Origin: Bacteroidota bacterium
GTDB taxonomy: Bacteria; Bacteroidota; Bacteroidia; B-17B0; Aurantibacillaceae
Reading direction: 5' to 3'
NCBI GenBank assembly: GCA_030681615.1
Contig: JAUXSA010000065.1
Span: forward strand, 1-58,099
Length of the DNA: 58,099 bases
The number at the start of each line of letters is the position of its first letter. Positions within the stretch are counted from its first letter, which is position 1. Position numbers and translations under genes: made by a program. Positions 50,367 to 58,099 of the stretch are shown in pieces. Below the pieces are notes generated by a model. It saw only the letters and a program-made list of their open reading frames with translations, was not told where the DNA came from and did no database searches.

Positions 50367-51359
50367 ATGGTGCCTCGTATAGCAATTATTGGTAGTGGAA
50401 GTTGGGCAACAGCGCTGGCAAAGTTACTGCTAAACAATACTGCAAAAATAAACTGGTTCATTCGCAAGCAGGAAGATATCGATCTTTTTAAAGAATACAA
50501 GAACAATCCAAAATATTTAAGCTCGGTAGATTTTGATATTTCCAAGATCGCTTTTTTTGATTCTATTTCCGATTGCATAAAAAATTCAGATTATCTAATT
50601 CTTGCTATTCCATCTGCTTTTTTACACACATCCTTTTCTGGCTTAAAAGAAAGTGATCTTAAAGAAAAAATTATCTTCTCCGCCATAAAAGGTATTGTGC
50701 CTGAACATAATTTAATTGTGGGCGAATATTTAAATACAGTTTACAATGTTCCCTTACAAAACATTGGTGTAATAACAGGCCCATGCCACGCCGAAGAAGT
50801 GGCCATGGAAAAATTAAGTTATTTAACCATTGCTTCACAAAATACCAAGAACGCAACAACGTTAAGTGAACTTTTAAATTGCCGTTATTTAAAATCATCA
50901 GTAAGTGATGATATTTACGGAACAGAATATTCTGCCGTACTTAAAAACGTAATAGCAGTTGCAGGTGGCATTTGTCATGGTTTAGGTTATGGCGATAATT
51001 TTTTAGCAGTTTTGATCAGTAATGCCATCCAGGAAATAAAACGTTTTGTAGATGCCGTGCATCCAATTGACAGAGATATTAATGCCTCAGCTTATTTGGG
51101 CGATCTTCTAGTAACGGCTTATTCGCAGTTCAGTCGTAACCGTATGTTTGGCACCATGCTTGGTAAAGGCTATGGCGTAAAACGCGCACAGTTAGAAATG
51201 AACATGGTGGCCGAAGGTTATTATGCAGTAAAATGTGTTTACGAAATAAACAAGAATTATAATATCGACATGCCAATTACAAATGCTGTTTATAATATCA
51301 TTTACAAGAACCAGGATGCGCGCAAAGAAATAATTGAATTATCAAATTTGTTATCGTAA
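50367..51359 (+). CDS. gpsA: NAD(P)H-dependent glycerol-3-phosphate dehydrogenase
   Basis: 330 residues, the normal GpsA length. It reduces dihydroxyacetone phosphate to sn-glycerol 3-phosphate for phospholipid synthesis. Nucleotide-binding motif IAIIGSGSWATALAKLL; AIPSAFLHTSF; IFSAIKGIVPEHNLIVGEYL; GVITGPCHAEEVAM; catalytic Lys in EYSAVLKNVIAVAGGICHGL; GDLLVTAYSQFSRNR. The ATG at 50367 gives a compact start. It sits 6 bp before the membrane-protein gene. Confidence 0.97.
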   Translation: MVPRIAIIGSGSWATALAKLLLNNTAKINWFIRKQEDIDLFKEYKNNPKYLSSVDFDISKIAFFDSISDCIKNSDYLILAIPSAFLHTSFSGLKESDLKEKIIFSAIKGIVPEHNLIVGEYLNTVYNVPLQNIGVITGPCHAEEVAMEKLSYLTIASQNTKNATTLSELLNCRYLKSSVSDDIYGTEYSAVLKNVIAVAGGICHGLGYGDNFLAVLISNAIQEIKRFVDAVHPIDRDINASAYLGDLLVTAYSQFSRNRMFGTMLGKGYGVKRAQLEMNMVAEGYYAVKCVYEINKNYNIDMPITNAVYNIIYKNQDARKEIIELSNLLS

Positions 51360-51365
51360 ACCATA

Positions 51366-51998
51366 TTGAAAAATTTTGCTTTAGTTGTTTCTGTTCTTCT
51401 GCATCCATTGTTAATGGCGACTTACGTGTGCCTGTTACTTTTTTTTGGCATTCAAAATACCGTTTACGATTACCTTACCCCTTTTGAGACCAAATGGCGC
51501 ATTTCTATTATTGTATTTATGTTCTCTTTTGTTTTTCCGGTGCTTAATATTTATATCCTCGTAAAACTAAAACGTATTCCTAATCTTACACTTTCCAATC
51601 AAAAAGACCGAACCTTTCCATTATTTATTACAGCATTATTTTATTTTGGCCTGTTCTATTTATTAATGGACGTCAACATTTGGAACAGCGTTAAGCTTTT
51701 TATTATTGGTGGTGCGGTTTGTATTTTAATGACCACACTCATTAATTTAAAATATAAGATCAGCGCACACATGGTAGGTCTGGGCGGTGTATTAGGTATT
51801 TTAATTTCGGTATCGTATTTAATTCATTTTGATATGACACCGTATTACATTGCAACCATTATTCTAGCAGGCATTGTTGCTTTTGCGCGCTTGATTTTAG
51901 ACGAGCACAAACCTGCTCAACTGTATTTAGGCTTTTTTTTAGGATTAATTGTACAAAGCGGTTTGTTTTTTGGTTTACAAAAAGTAACCTTTGTATAA
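51366..51998 (+). CDS. Multi-pass membrane protein, PAP2-like
   Basis: 210 residues from a TTG start, with about six transmembrane helices (starting FALVVSVLLHPLLMATYVCL). The tail LILDEHKPAQLYLGFFLGL and the segment KISAHMVGLGG recall PAP2 phosphatase motifs (…SAH…, R…H…), but the canonical KxxxxxxRP and full SRxxxxxHxxxD are not intact. A role in lipid phosphate turnover next to gpsA would make sense and is inferred. It may not be catalytic. Confidence 0.7.
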   Translation: MKNFALVVSVLLHPLLMATYVCLLLFFGIQNTVYDYLTPFETKWRISIIVFMFSFVFPVLNIYILVKLKRIPNLTLSNQKDRTFPLFITALFYFGLFYLLMDVNIWNSVKLFIIGGAVCILMTTLINLKYKISAHMVGLGGVLGILISVSYLIHFDMTPYYIATIILAGIVAFARLILDEHKPAQLYLGFFLGLIVQSGLFFGLQKVTFV

Positions 51999-52012
51999 TA
52001 CAATAAAGAATT

Positions 52013-53032
52013 TTGAATTTAGTAATAGGCGCTACAGGTATTTTAGGAAGTCATGTTGTTTTGAAACTCTTACAAAACAATGAGCCTGTTATTGCATCAA
52101 AACAAAAAACAAGCGATCTTAAAAAAGTAGAAAAACTTTTCTCTTATTATTGCAGTAATTCTAAAGAGCTTTTCGAAAAAATTAAATGGGTAGAGGTAGA
52201 TGTTACCGATATTTATTCTATCGAAGAGGCTATGAATGGTGTAACAGCCGTTTATAACTGTTCGGGTTTTGTATCATTTAATAAAAGCGAACGTAAAAAG
52301 ATCTTCATTATAAACCAGACAGGCACTGCCAATGTGGTGAATGCCTGCTTGCATAAAAAGATTGAAGCGCTGTGTCACGTAAGTTCAATCGCCACCGTTA
52401 ATAATTCTGATTACACATTACCTCTTAACGAAAGTGTTTTTTGGAAATCATCAGGTAAAGAAAGTGATTACGCTATTAGTAAGTATAATGGAGAAAGAGA
52501 GGTTTGGCGTGGCATTGAAGAAGGTTTAAATGCAGTGATCGTAAATCCGGGAGTGATCTTATCATCCGGTTTTTGGGATCAAAGCAGTTCTAAATTATTT
52601 GATGTTTGTTATAAGGGAAATAAATTTTACACAACAGGTATGGCAGGATATATTGCTGCCGAAGACGTTGCAAACTGTATGTTGCATTTGGTTAATAAAC
52701 GTTTATTCAATAATCGTTATATTTTAATTGAGAATAATTATTCGTTCAAAGAGATACTGGATAAAATTCAAACAGAATTAAAAAGACCAAAACCAACTAT
52801 TCATGCAGCTGAAAATATGCTTGGTTTTGCAAGAATATTGGATGCCTTTGTTTGCGCCTTTTCCAATAAAGAGCGCCGCATCACCAAACCAGTTGTTTAT
52901 GCTGCGCTTAATACCCAATCCTTTTCAAATAATAAGATCAAAGCAAGCTATCCATCCTCGCTTATACCTGTAAATCAAGCAATTGAGAAGGTTTGCGCTG
53001 ATTATTTAGCCGATAAAACTGCTCCGTTTTAG
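52013..53032 (+). CDS. NAD-dependent epimerase/dehydratase-family (extended SDR) protein
   Basis: 339 residues from a TTG start. Extended short-chain dehydrogenase: nucleotide motif LVIGATGILGSHVVLKLL, DVTDIYSIEEAM, AVYNCSGFVSF, catalytic Tyr-Lys in SDYAISKYNGERE, and NPGVILSSGFW. It resembles dihydroflavonol-reductase-like and 3-beta-HSD-like members; the substrate is unknown. It lies 14 bp after the membrane-protein gene. The 109-bp gap after it is the longest break in this gene run. Confidence 0.88.
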   Translation: MNLVIGATGILGSHVVLKLLQNNEPVIASKQKTSDLKKVEKLFSYYCSNSKELFEKIKWVEVDVTDIYSIEEAMNGVTAVYNCSGFVSFNKSERKKIFIINQTGTANVVNACLHKKIEALCHVSSIATVNNSDYTLPLNESVFWKSSGKESDYAISKYNGEREVWRGIEEGLNAVIVNPGVILSSGFWDQSSSKLFDVCYKGNKFYTTGMAGYIAAEDVANCMLHLVNKRLFNNRYILIENNYSFKEILDKIQTELKRPKPTIHAAENMLGFARILDAFVCAFSNKERRITKPVVYAALNTQSFSNNKIKASYPSSLIPVNQAIEKVCADYLADKTAPF

Positions 53033-53141
53033 AAAAACCTCCCTTTTGGGCTAAAAATTAAATTTTATCAATTAAATTTTTGTTTTTGTAGATTAAATAT
53101 CTAATTTAGTCTATTATTTTACCAAATTTTAAGAACTAAAT

Positions 53142-53759
53142 ATGCATATTGCAATTGCCGGGAATATAGGGTCAGGGAAAACTACATTAACATCGTTACT
53201 AGCGAAACATTATAAGTGGCACGCACATTATGAAGATGCAGATGACAACCCTTATTTGAACGATTTTTATGAAGATATGCAGCGCTGGTCTTTCAATTTG
53301 CAGGTGTATTTTTTAAATAACAGGTTTAACCAGATCCTTGAAATAAGAAAAGGTAAACACTCCGTTGTTCAGGACAGAACAATTTACGAAGACGCTTATA
53401 TTTTTGCACCCAATTTGCACGCAATGGGTTTAATGACCTCGCGCGATTACGATAATTATTTTTCATTATTTAAATTAATGGAAAGTTTAATAAAAGCGCC
53501 GGATCTTATCATTTACTTAAGAGCAAGTGTACCTACCCTTGTAAAACAAATTCAAAAACGCGGAAGGGATTATGAGAACAGTATTCGTTTAGATTATTTA
53601 AAGAGGCTGAACGAGCGTTATGAAGCCTGGAGCGGATCGTATGAATCAGGAAAGATTTTGGTAGTTGATGTTGATGATATTAATTTCAGCGAGAGTAAGG
53701 AAGATTTTGGTAAAGTAATTAGAATGATAGATGCTGAACTAAACGGTTTATTTAAATAA
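53142..53759 (+). CDS. Deoxynucleoside kinase (dNK/dGK family)
   Basis: 205 residues. P-loop IAGNIGSGKTTLTSLL, base-binding DDNPYLNDFYEDMQRWSF, FLNNRF, the ERS/DRS-type motif VVQDRTIYEDAYIFA, IIYLRAS, and the LID region KRGRDYENSIRLDYLKRL. It phosphorylates a deoxynucleoside for salvage; the exact base specificity cannot be read reliably. Its stop is immediately followed by the GTG of the SiaB-like gene, so they are co-transcribed. Confidence 0.93.
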   Translation: MHIAIAGNIGSGKTTLTSLLAKHYKWHAHYEDADDNPYLNDFYEDMQRWSFNLQVYFLNNRFNQILEIRKGKHSVVQDRTIYEDAYIFAPNLHAMGLMTSRDYDNYFSLFKLMESLIKAPDLIIYLRASVPTLVKQIQKRGRDYENSIRLDYLKRLNERYEAWSGSYESGKILVVDVDDINFSESKEDFGKVIRMIDAELNGLFK

Positions 53760-54335
53760 GTGAGTTTAACTTTAAATAAGGAATCAGAGTTTTTTGACCT
53801 GCACTTTGCAAAACAGGTGAAAAATGTAAATCAATCAGGCCAATTGATATTAGCCTATGATGGCGTTTTAAATAACGAAACGATCTCTAAACTTGAAACC
53901 GAAATTGAAGGTAAAATTCTTGACAAGAACTTCCCAAAACAAGTTGTAAAAAAGGTTTTCTTTATTTGTGTCGAATCTCTTCAAAACCAGTTAATACACG
54001 GTCACAAAGACGATAAAGGCTCTCAGCATAATTTTTTCTTATTAGGCCATTCAGATAAAGCTGTAAGCATTATCTCTGCCAACCTTATTAATAATTCTTC
54101 CGTTGATAAAGTAAAAAGCCAGATAGAAAAAATAAATTCATTTGATGATCCTGCTGCTTTAAAAGCTTTTTATTTAGAGCATCTTGAGAATAACGAACTA
54201 AGCGATAAAGGCGGCGCAGGTTTAGGGTTTATTACCATTGCCATGAAAAGTGGAAATAAAATTATCCCTTCTTTTGAGATCATCAACGAAAAATACTCTT
54301 TGTTTTTATTAGAGGTAAAAATAAATCTTGAGTAA
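53760..54335 (+). CDS. SiaB-like family protein (DUF6272-type kinase)
   Basis: 191 residues from GTG. Overall likeness is to the SiaB family: a GHKL-like fold with VVKKVFFICVESLQNQLIHG and GGAGLGFITIAMKSGNKI. In Pseudomonas SiaB phosphorylates SiaC, opposed by the PP2C phosphatase SiaA, controlling a diguanylate cyclase. Here the neighbours are a nucleoside kinase and a glycosyltransferase, not SiaA or SiaC, but two SpoIIE/PP2C phosphatases occur elsewhere in the window and could be partners; that link is inference. The assignment is from memory of the family pattern. Confidence 0.75.
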   Translation: MSLTLNKESEFFDLHFAKQVKNVNQSGQLILAYDGVLNNETISKLETEIEGKILDKNFPKQVVKKVFFICVESLQNQLIHGHKDDKGSQHNFFLLGHSDKAVSIISANLINNSSVDKVKSQIEKINSFDDPAALKAFYLEHLENNELSDKGGAGLGFITIAMKSGNKIIPSFEIINEKYSLFLLEVKINLE

Positions 54336-54343
54336 GCCAAAAA

Positions 54344-55504
54344 ATGTCGCAAGATAAACAGGCAATTCTCTTTTTAGCTTCCTGGTATCCAACACCACAC
54401 AACAAAAATCACGGAATTTTTATTCGCAATCACGCTTTAGCATTAAGTAAATATATGCACGTTATTGTTGTATATGCTTATTCTACGAGCACTGCAGAAG
54501 ACTTTAAGATCACAAAAAATAAAGAAGGCGATTTTGAAGAATGGATATTAGAATATAAAAAGTCATCCACACCTCTCATTTCTTTTTTTATAAAATATTT
54601 TCGTTTTAAAAAAGCATATAAATTATTGCTTGAAGAATTAATAAAAAATAATGTTGCTATTAAAGCCATTCAATTGAATGTTATTTTTCCTACTGCCATT
54701 GCCTTGCCAATGTTTAAGAAGCATTATAAAGTACCGTATACCATTGTAGAGCATTGGAGCGGCTATTTGCCCGAAGACGATAATTACAAAAGTGGTATTG
54801 TAAAAGATGCTACAAAAAAAGCTGTAAGATCTGCTTCTAAAATTTATTATGTTTCCGAAAAACAAAAACAAGCCATGCTTGGCCACGGGTTAAAAGGCAA
54901 TTACGAATTACTATATAATGTGGTTGACACCAAACTCTTTAAAGAAAATAAAAACACAAAGAGTCAAAGGCCAATATTACTGCACGTTTCATCTTTAGTT
55001 GAAAGGGAAAAAAATATAAGCGGTACTTTACGTGTTATTCAAAAATTACAAAAAGCTAATTATGATTTCGACCTTTTAATTGTTGGGGGAAATGCAGAAA
55101 CTGTTTCTTTCTATAAGAACGAAGCAAAAAAATTAGAATTAAGCGCTACAACTTTTGTTGGCGAAAAAACTCCTGCCGAAGTTGCGGCTTTTATGCAACA
55201 AGCACATGCTTTGATCTTATTTAGTAATTATGAAGGCATGCCGGTTGTAGTATTAGAAGCGCTTGCAAGCGGGCTGCCTGTTTTTGCCAGCAAAGTTGGT
55301 CAGTTACCAAATATGATCACTACTGACCTTGGAAGACTAGTGAATGTAGGTGATGAAAAAGGACTAGAAAATACTTTGAAAGAATTCCTGGACGGCAAAA
55401 CAAAATTCGCTCCCGAAAAAATGGTAAGCTTTATTTCTGAAAATGCTTCGCCCGAAATTGTAGGAAAAAAACTCGCGGATTTCTACAACTCAGCCTGCTC
55501 CTGA
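54344..55504 (+). CDS. Glycosyltransferase family 4
   Basis: 386 residues with the GT-B fold: N-terminal acceptor half (LFLASWYPTPHNKNHGIFIR, typical of GT4 enzymes) and C-terminal donor half (LLHVSSLVEREKNISGTLRV, LIVGGNAETVSFYK, FVGEKTPAEVAAFM). The retaining-type E-x7-E motif lies in ILFSNYEGMPVVVLEALASG. It transfers a nucleotide-activated sugar to a glycan or lipid; substrates are unknown. It follows the SiaB-like gene by 8 bp and overlaps the convergent rsmA gene by 22 bp at the 3' ends. Confidence 0.93.
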   Translation: MSQDKQAILFLASWYPTPHNKNHGIFIRNHALALSKYMHVIVVYAYSTSTAEDFKITKNKEGDFEEWILEYKKSSTPLISFFIKYFRFKKAYKLLLEELIKNNVAIKAIQLNVIFPTAIALPMFKKHYKVPYTIVEHWSGYLPEDDNYKSGIVKDATKKAVRSASKIYYVSEKQKQAMLGHGLKGNYELLYNVVDTKLFKENKNTKSQRPILLHVSSLVEREKNISGTLRVIQKLQKANYDFDLLIVGGNAETVSFYKNEAKKLELSATTFVGEKTPAEVAAFMQQAHALILFSNYEGMPVVVLEALASGLPVFASKVGQLPNMITTDLGRLVNVGDEKGLENTLKEFLDGKTKFAPEKMVSFISENASPEIVGKKLADFYNSACS

Positions 55505-56265
55505 ACAAATTTAGTTAACTCCACAAACTGTGCTACCGAAAGTTGTTCTGGGCGTTTATCTAAAAGCGGATGCCTTAATTCATTATTATTAAACAAAGTA
55601 CGTACCGAATTACGAATTGTTTTACGGCGTTGATTGAAAGTTGTTTTAACTACTTTTTTAAAAAGGTCCTCATCGCAATCTAATTTCTGAACAGAGTTTC
55701 TTGTTAAACGTATAACAGCACTTTTTACTTTTGGCGGAGGAGAAAAAACATTCTCATGCACTGTAAATAAATATTCTATTTCATAAAAAGCCTGTAACAA
55801 TACGCTTAAGATCCCATATACCTTTGAGCCGGGTTTTTCCGCCAGGCGCATAGCGACTTCTTTTTGAAACATGCCCACTACATAATCCACACTGTTTTTA
55901 TTTTCCAATACCTTAAACATTATCTGGCTCGAGATATTGTAAGGAAAATTTCCAACAACATTAAATTTTTGTCCGGCTAATTTTTGAAGATCTGTTTCTA
56001 AAAAATCAGCTAAAACTATTTTATCTTTCTTCTCAGGATATTTTGTTTTTAAATATTCAACCGATTCTCCATCCACATCCATGGCTAAAAAATTATCCAC
56101 GTCGTTAATAAGAAATTGTGTTAACACCCCGGTACCAGGACCCACCTCAACAATAAAAGAAGTTTTATCTTTTTCTAAAAGAGCGTTTACTGTATTTCGC
56201 GCGATGTTCTCATCGTTTAAAAAATGCTGGCCTAAATGTTTTTTTGCTCTTACAGGTTGTGCCAT
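55483..56265 (-). CDS. rsmA: 16S rRNA dimethyladenosine transferase (KsgA)
   Basis: 260 residues. RsmA dimethylates A1518 and A1519 in helix 45 of 16S rRNA during small-subunit assembly. Motifs: RAKKHLGQHFLNDENIARN, VEVGPGTGVLTQFLI, MDVDGESVEYL, NVVGNFPYNISSQIMFKVLE, VGMFQKEVAMRLAEKPGSK, FSPPPKVKSAVIRL, FNQRRKTIRNSVRTL. It starts 2 bp after the prfB stop, so it is in the same operon, and its last 22 bp overlap the glycosyltransferase end. Confidence 0.98.
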   Translation of the reverse strand: MAQPVRAKKHLGQHFLNDENIARNTVNALLEKDKTSFIVEVGPGTGVLTQFLINDVDNFLAMDVDGESVEYLKTKYPEKKDKIVLADFLETDLQKLAGQKFNVVGNFPYNISSQIMFKVLENKNSVDYVVGMFQKEVAMRLAEKPGSKVYGILSVLLQAFYEIEYLFTVHENVFSPPPKVKSAVIRLTRNSVQKLDCDEDLFKKVVKTTFNQRRKTIRNSVRTLFNNNELRHPLLDKRPEQLSVAQFVELTKFVQEQAEL

Positions 56266-56267
56266 AT

Positions 56268-57372
56268 TTAGTTTTTCTGGTATTGTTTGCCGCCTAAGGC
56301 CATTAAGTATACTTTTATTAATTCGTCCAAATTTCCGTTTAGAACGCCTTCGGCATCTGTGAGTTTAAATTCAGTTCTGTGATCATTCACCATTTTGTAT
56401 GGATGTAAAACATAACTGCGAATTTGTGAGCCCCACTCTATTTTCATCTTCCCATCTTCAACAGCGCTTTTTGCTTCATTACGTTTGCGCAATTCCAATT
56501 CGTATAATTGCGAGCGTAACATTTTCATGGCAAGTTCTCTGTTCCCTAACTGCGAACGTTCTACCTGACAAACAACTACAATACCTGTAGGTTTATGAGT
56601 TAACTGCACTTTACTTTCTACCTTATTTACATTCTGTCCGCCGGCACCACCGCTGCGCGAAGTAGAAATTTCTATATCAGCTGGTTTAATATCAATTTCA
56701 ATAGTATCATCAACAACAGGATAAACATAAACAGATGCAAAGCTGGTATGACGTTTTGCGTTAGAGTCAAAAGGACTAATGCGCACTAAACGGTGCACAC
56801 CATTCTCACCTTTTAAATAACCATATGCAAATTCGCCTTCAATTTGAATGGATACAGATTTTATTCCTGCCATATCTCCGGCATTATAATCCAGTTCTTT
56901 AACTTTATAGCCTTGTTTTTCGGCCCACATTAAATACATACGAAATAACATGCTGGCCCAATCACAACTCTCTGTACCGCCGGCGCCGGCATTTATTTGC
57001 AGGATACAATCCAAATGATCTTCCTCGCCACGGAGCATATTTTTAAATTCAATATCCTCCAGGTTCTTTAAAGCCGATCTGTATTCCGCTTCTGTTTCTT
57101 CTTCTGTGGCATCGCCACTTTTGTAAAATTCGTATAGCGTATTAAGATCCTCTAACTGCGTATGAAGTTTATCAAAAGCACTGGTCCAGGATTTAACCTG
57201 CTTAACTTCATTAAGTGTTTTTTCTGCTTGTTTTGAATCGTTCCAGAAATTTGGATCTAGTGTTTTCTCCTCTAGTAATTCGAGGTCGTGTTTTTTGCGA
57301 TCGTAGTCAAAGAAACCCCCTCAACGCGGCACTGCGATCATTCAAGTCTTTTAATTGCTCATTTGTAAACAT
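56268..57372 (-). CDS. prfB: Peptide chain release factor 2, made by programmed +1 frameshift
   Basis: Translation starts at ATG 57372 and reads 21 codons to an in-frame TGA at 57309-57307. A +1 shift at CTT-TGA-C moves into the frame beginning GAC at 57308, which runs to 56268 and gives about 367 residues, normal for RF2. The short first frame carries [20 protein letters not shown]. The main frame has the peptidyl-hydrolase motif [19 protein letters not shown] and the domain-2 motif [19 protein letters not shown]2 ends translation at UGA and UAA, and the internal UGA makes its own synthesis self-limiting. It shares an operon with rsmA. Confidence 0.97.
57306..57321 (-). promoter_or_regulatory. 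RF2 recoding site (AGGGGG ... CTT TGA C)
   Basis: On the minus strand: AGG GGG TTT CTT TGA C. The purine run AGGGGG acts as an internal Shine-Dalgarno, CTT is the slippery codon and TGA the slow stop. The spacing equals the classic E. coli prfB site (AGG GGG TAT CTT TGA C). Confidence 0.95.
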
Positions 57373-57393
57373 ATTGCAAAGATAATAAAAAAA

Positions 57394-58099
57394 TCAGGAT
57401 TGTTTTTTAAATGGCCAAAAAAATACGTACGCAATTACCATAATGATACCAAAGCTTACAAGACCGGTAACAAAAGCAATATACAAATGCATAAGTATGC
57501 CTAATAAGAGGAGTGGTTTTTTAATCTTATCTATCCATATTAAAACAGGAAATAACAATTGGTACAAAAGCACAAAATAATTAATAAAATACCCGGTAAA
57601 ACCGGTAGCGATAAATGAAAAAGAAAATAAATTAAAATGCTCGATCTTGTTTAATTGAAGAACCGCTGTGCCGTTTAGCCAATCGCTACTGTTTAATTTT
57701 GCAAAACCTGCAATTAAATACACCAATTGAATTTGAATGATAATAGCAAGAGTACCAAAATTGTGCATACATTTTGAAAGCGAATTTTGCCAGCTTAAAT
57801 CCACATTAAATTTTTTTGAAAGAAAACCATTAAAAAATAAGAACTGGTTTAAAAGAAAGTCGCCACCGGTTAAGGTTGGATAGATCTTATTATGAATATT
57901 AATTACCAATAACCAAATAATAAATTCAAATACAAAAGGAATTTTTTTTATAAAATAACTCAGCGCCAAAAAAACCAACATGCCAATAATAAAAAAATAG
58001 CCAAAAGAAGGTTCCGCATCATTATAAAGCAAAAAAGCAAGGTCTTTTATTCTCCCTAAAGAGTAAGGTCTTAAATATGCAATGGCATTTTGTCCGAAA
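57394..58099 (-). CDS. HTTM-domain (gamma-carboxylase-like) membrane protein, N-terminus beyond the window
   Basis: The frame is open to the right edge, so the true start lies outside; an internal TTG at 58032 is not the real start because coding-like sequence (AIAYLRPYSLGRIKDLAF) continues upstream. About 235 residues are visible, with several transmembrane helices and the HTTM-type segments NIHNKIYPTLTGGDFLL, QLVYLIAGFAKLNSSDWLNG and LLFPVLIWIDKIKKPLLLLG. The HTTM family is related to vitamin K-dependent gamma-carboxylase, with unknown bacterial substrates. It lies 21 bp before prfB on the same strand, so the two are probably co-transcribed. Confidence 0.85.
   Translation of the reverse strand, partial: FGQNAIAYLRPYSLGRIKDLAFLLYNDAEPSFGYFFIIGMLVFLALSYFIKKIPFVFEFIIWLLVINIHNKIYPTLTGGDFLLNQFLFFNGFLSKKFNVDLSWQNSLSKCMHNFGTLAIIIQIQLVYLIAGFAKLNSSDWLNGTAVLQLNKIEHFNLFSFSFIATGFTGYFINYFVLLYQLLFPVLIWIDKIKKPLLLLGILMHLYIAFVTGLVSFGIIMVIAYVFFWPFKKQS

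Noticed and set aside
51366-51998. Calling the membrane protein a catalytic PAP2 phosphatase
   Set aside because: Only weak traces of motifs two and three are seen and motif one is missing, so activity is not supported.
56268-57038. prfB as a truncated 256-residue gene starting at an internal ATG
   Set aside because: The upstream 270 bp is open in the same frame back to the CTT-TGA-C recoding site, and a 21-codon lead with its ATG at 57372 precedes it. This is the known RF2 layout.

Overview
This window comes from a Bacteroidota chromosome, most likely from the Flavobacteriales/Sphingobacteriales side. Three secreted proteins end in a type IX secretion (T9SS) type A sorting domain. There is a TonB-dependent receptor with a carboxypeptidase-regulatory-like N-terminus, M61 and M1 peptidases, TPR/SpoIIE-phosphatase sensors, AT-rich DNA, frequent TTG/GTG starts and TAnnTTTG promoter boxes. 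No 16S or other species marker is present, so I name no genus.

Layout. 1-7.0 kb: partial membrane protein, M61 peptidase, TPR-TM protein, SUI1-like factor, a T9SS protein, and a divergent histidine kinase/response regulator pair. 7.0-18 kb: an accessory-looking stretch. It holds an Asp-box T9SS protein, recA, a DUF2075 helicase with an N-terminal PD-(D/E)XK nuclease motif plus a small partner, an acetyltransferase remnant, a lipoprotein, an SRPBCC protein, an alpha/beta hydrolase and an L,D-transpeptidase-like protein. Three copies of a long structured non-coding repeat (A, B, C) punctuate it; B and C lie in opposite orientation around the hydrolase/transpeptidase pair. 18-27 kb: methyltransferase, acetyltransferase, an atypical response regulator, a SpoIIE phosphatase, a T9SS protein, the TonB receptor and a PhoB-like regulator. 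27-30.2 kb: an MmeI-type one-polypeptide restriction-modification enzyme with a divergent XRE regulator and a paired palindromic operator. 30.4-35.6 kb: three tandem paralogous TPR sensors, the first two fused in one frame and only the last carrying a phosphatase domain. 35.6-58 kb: mostly housekeeping. It contains a CAU tRNA with a broken partial copy beside it, pdxJ, truB, metF, a NifU-like protein, rlmB, feoAB, an M1 peptidase lipoprotein, a gene run from a DEDDy exonuclease through gpsA, a deoxynucleoside kinase and a SiaB-like kinase to a glycosyltransferase, then rsmA, prfB (with its programmed +1 frameshift) and an HTTM-domain protein.

How parts fit. Signalling is a theme: two SpoIIE/PP2C phosphatases and a SiaB-like kinase suggest a partner-switching circuit, alongside one full two-component pair, two further DNA-binding regulators and one receiver-only protein. 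Defence is a second theme: the MmeI-like system and the DUF2075/nuclease two-gene unit. A third is non-coding repeats: the A/B/C family, and a separate ~70-85 bp inverted repeat that occurs three times, always between convergent genes, twice supplying the first base of the neighbouring stop codon.

The best candidates for something undescribed are the A/B/C repeat family with its possibly invertible cassette, the DUF2075-nuclease plus small-protein pair, and the tandem TPR array with its ATT start and apparent stop-to-TTG fusion.
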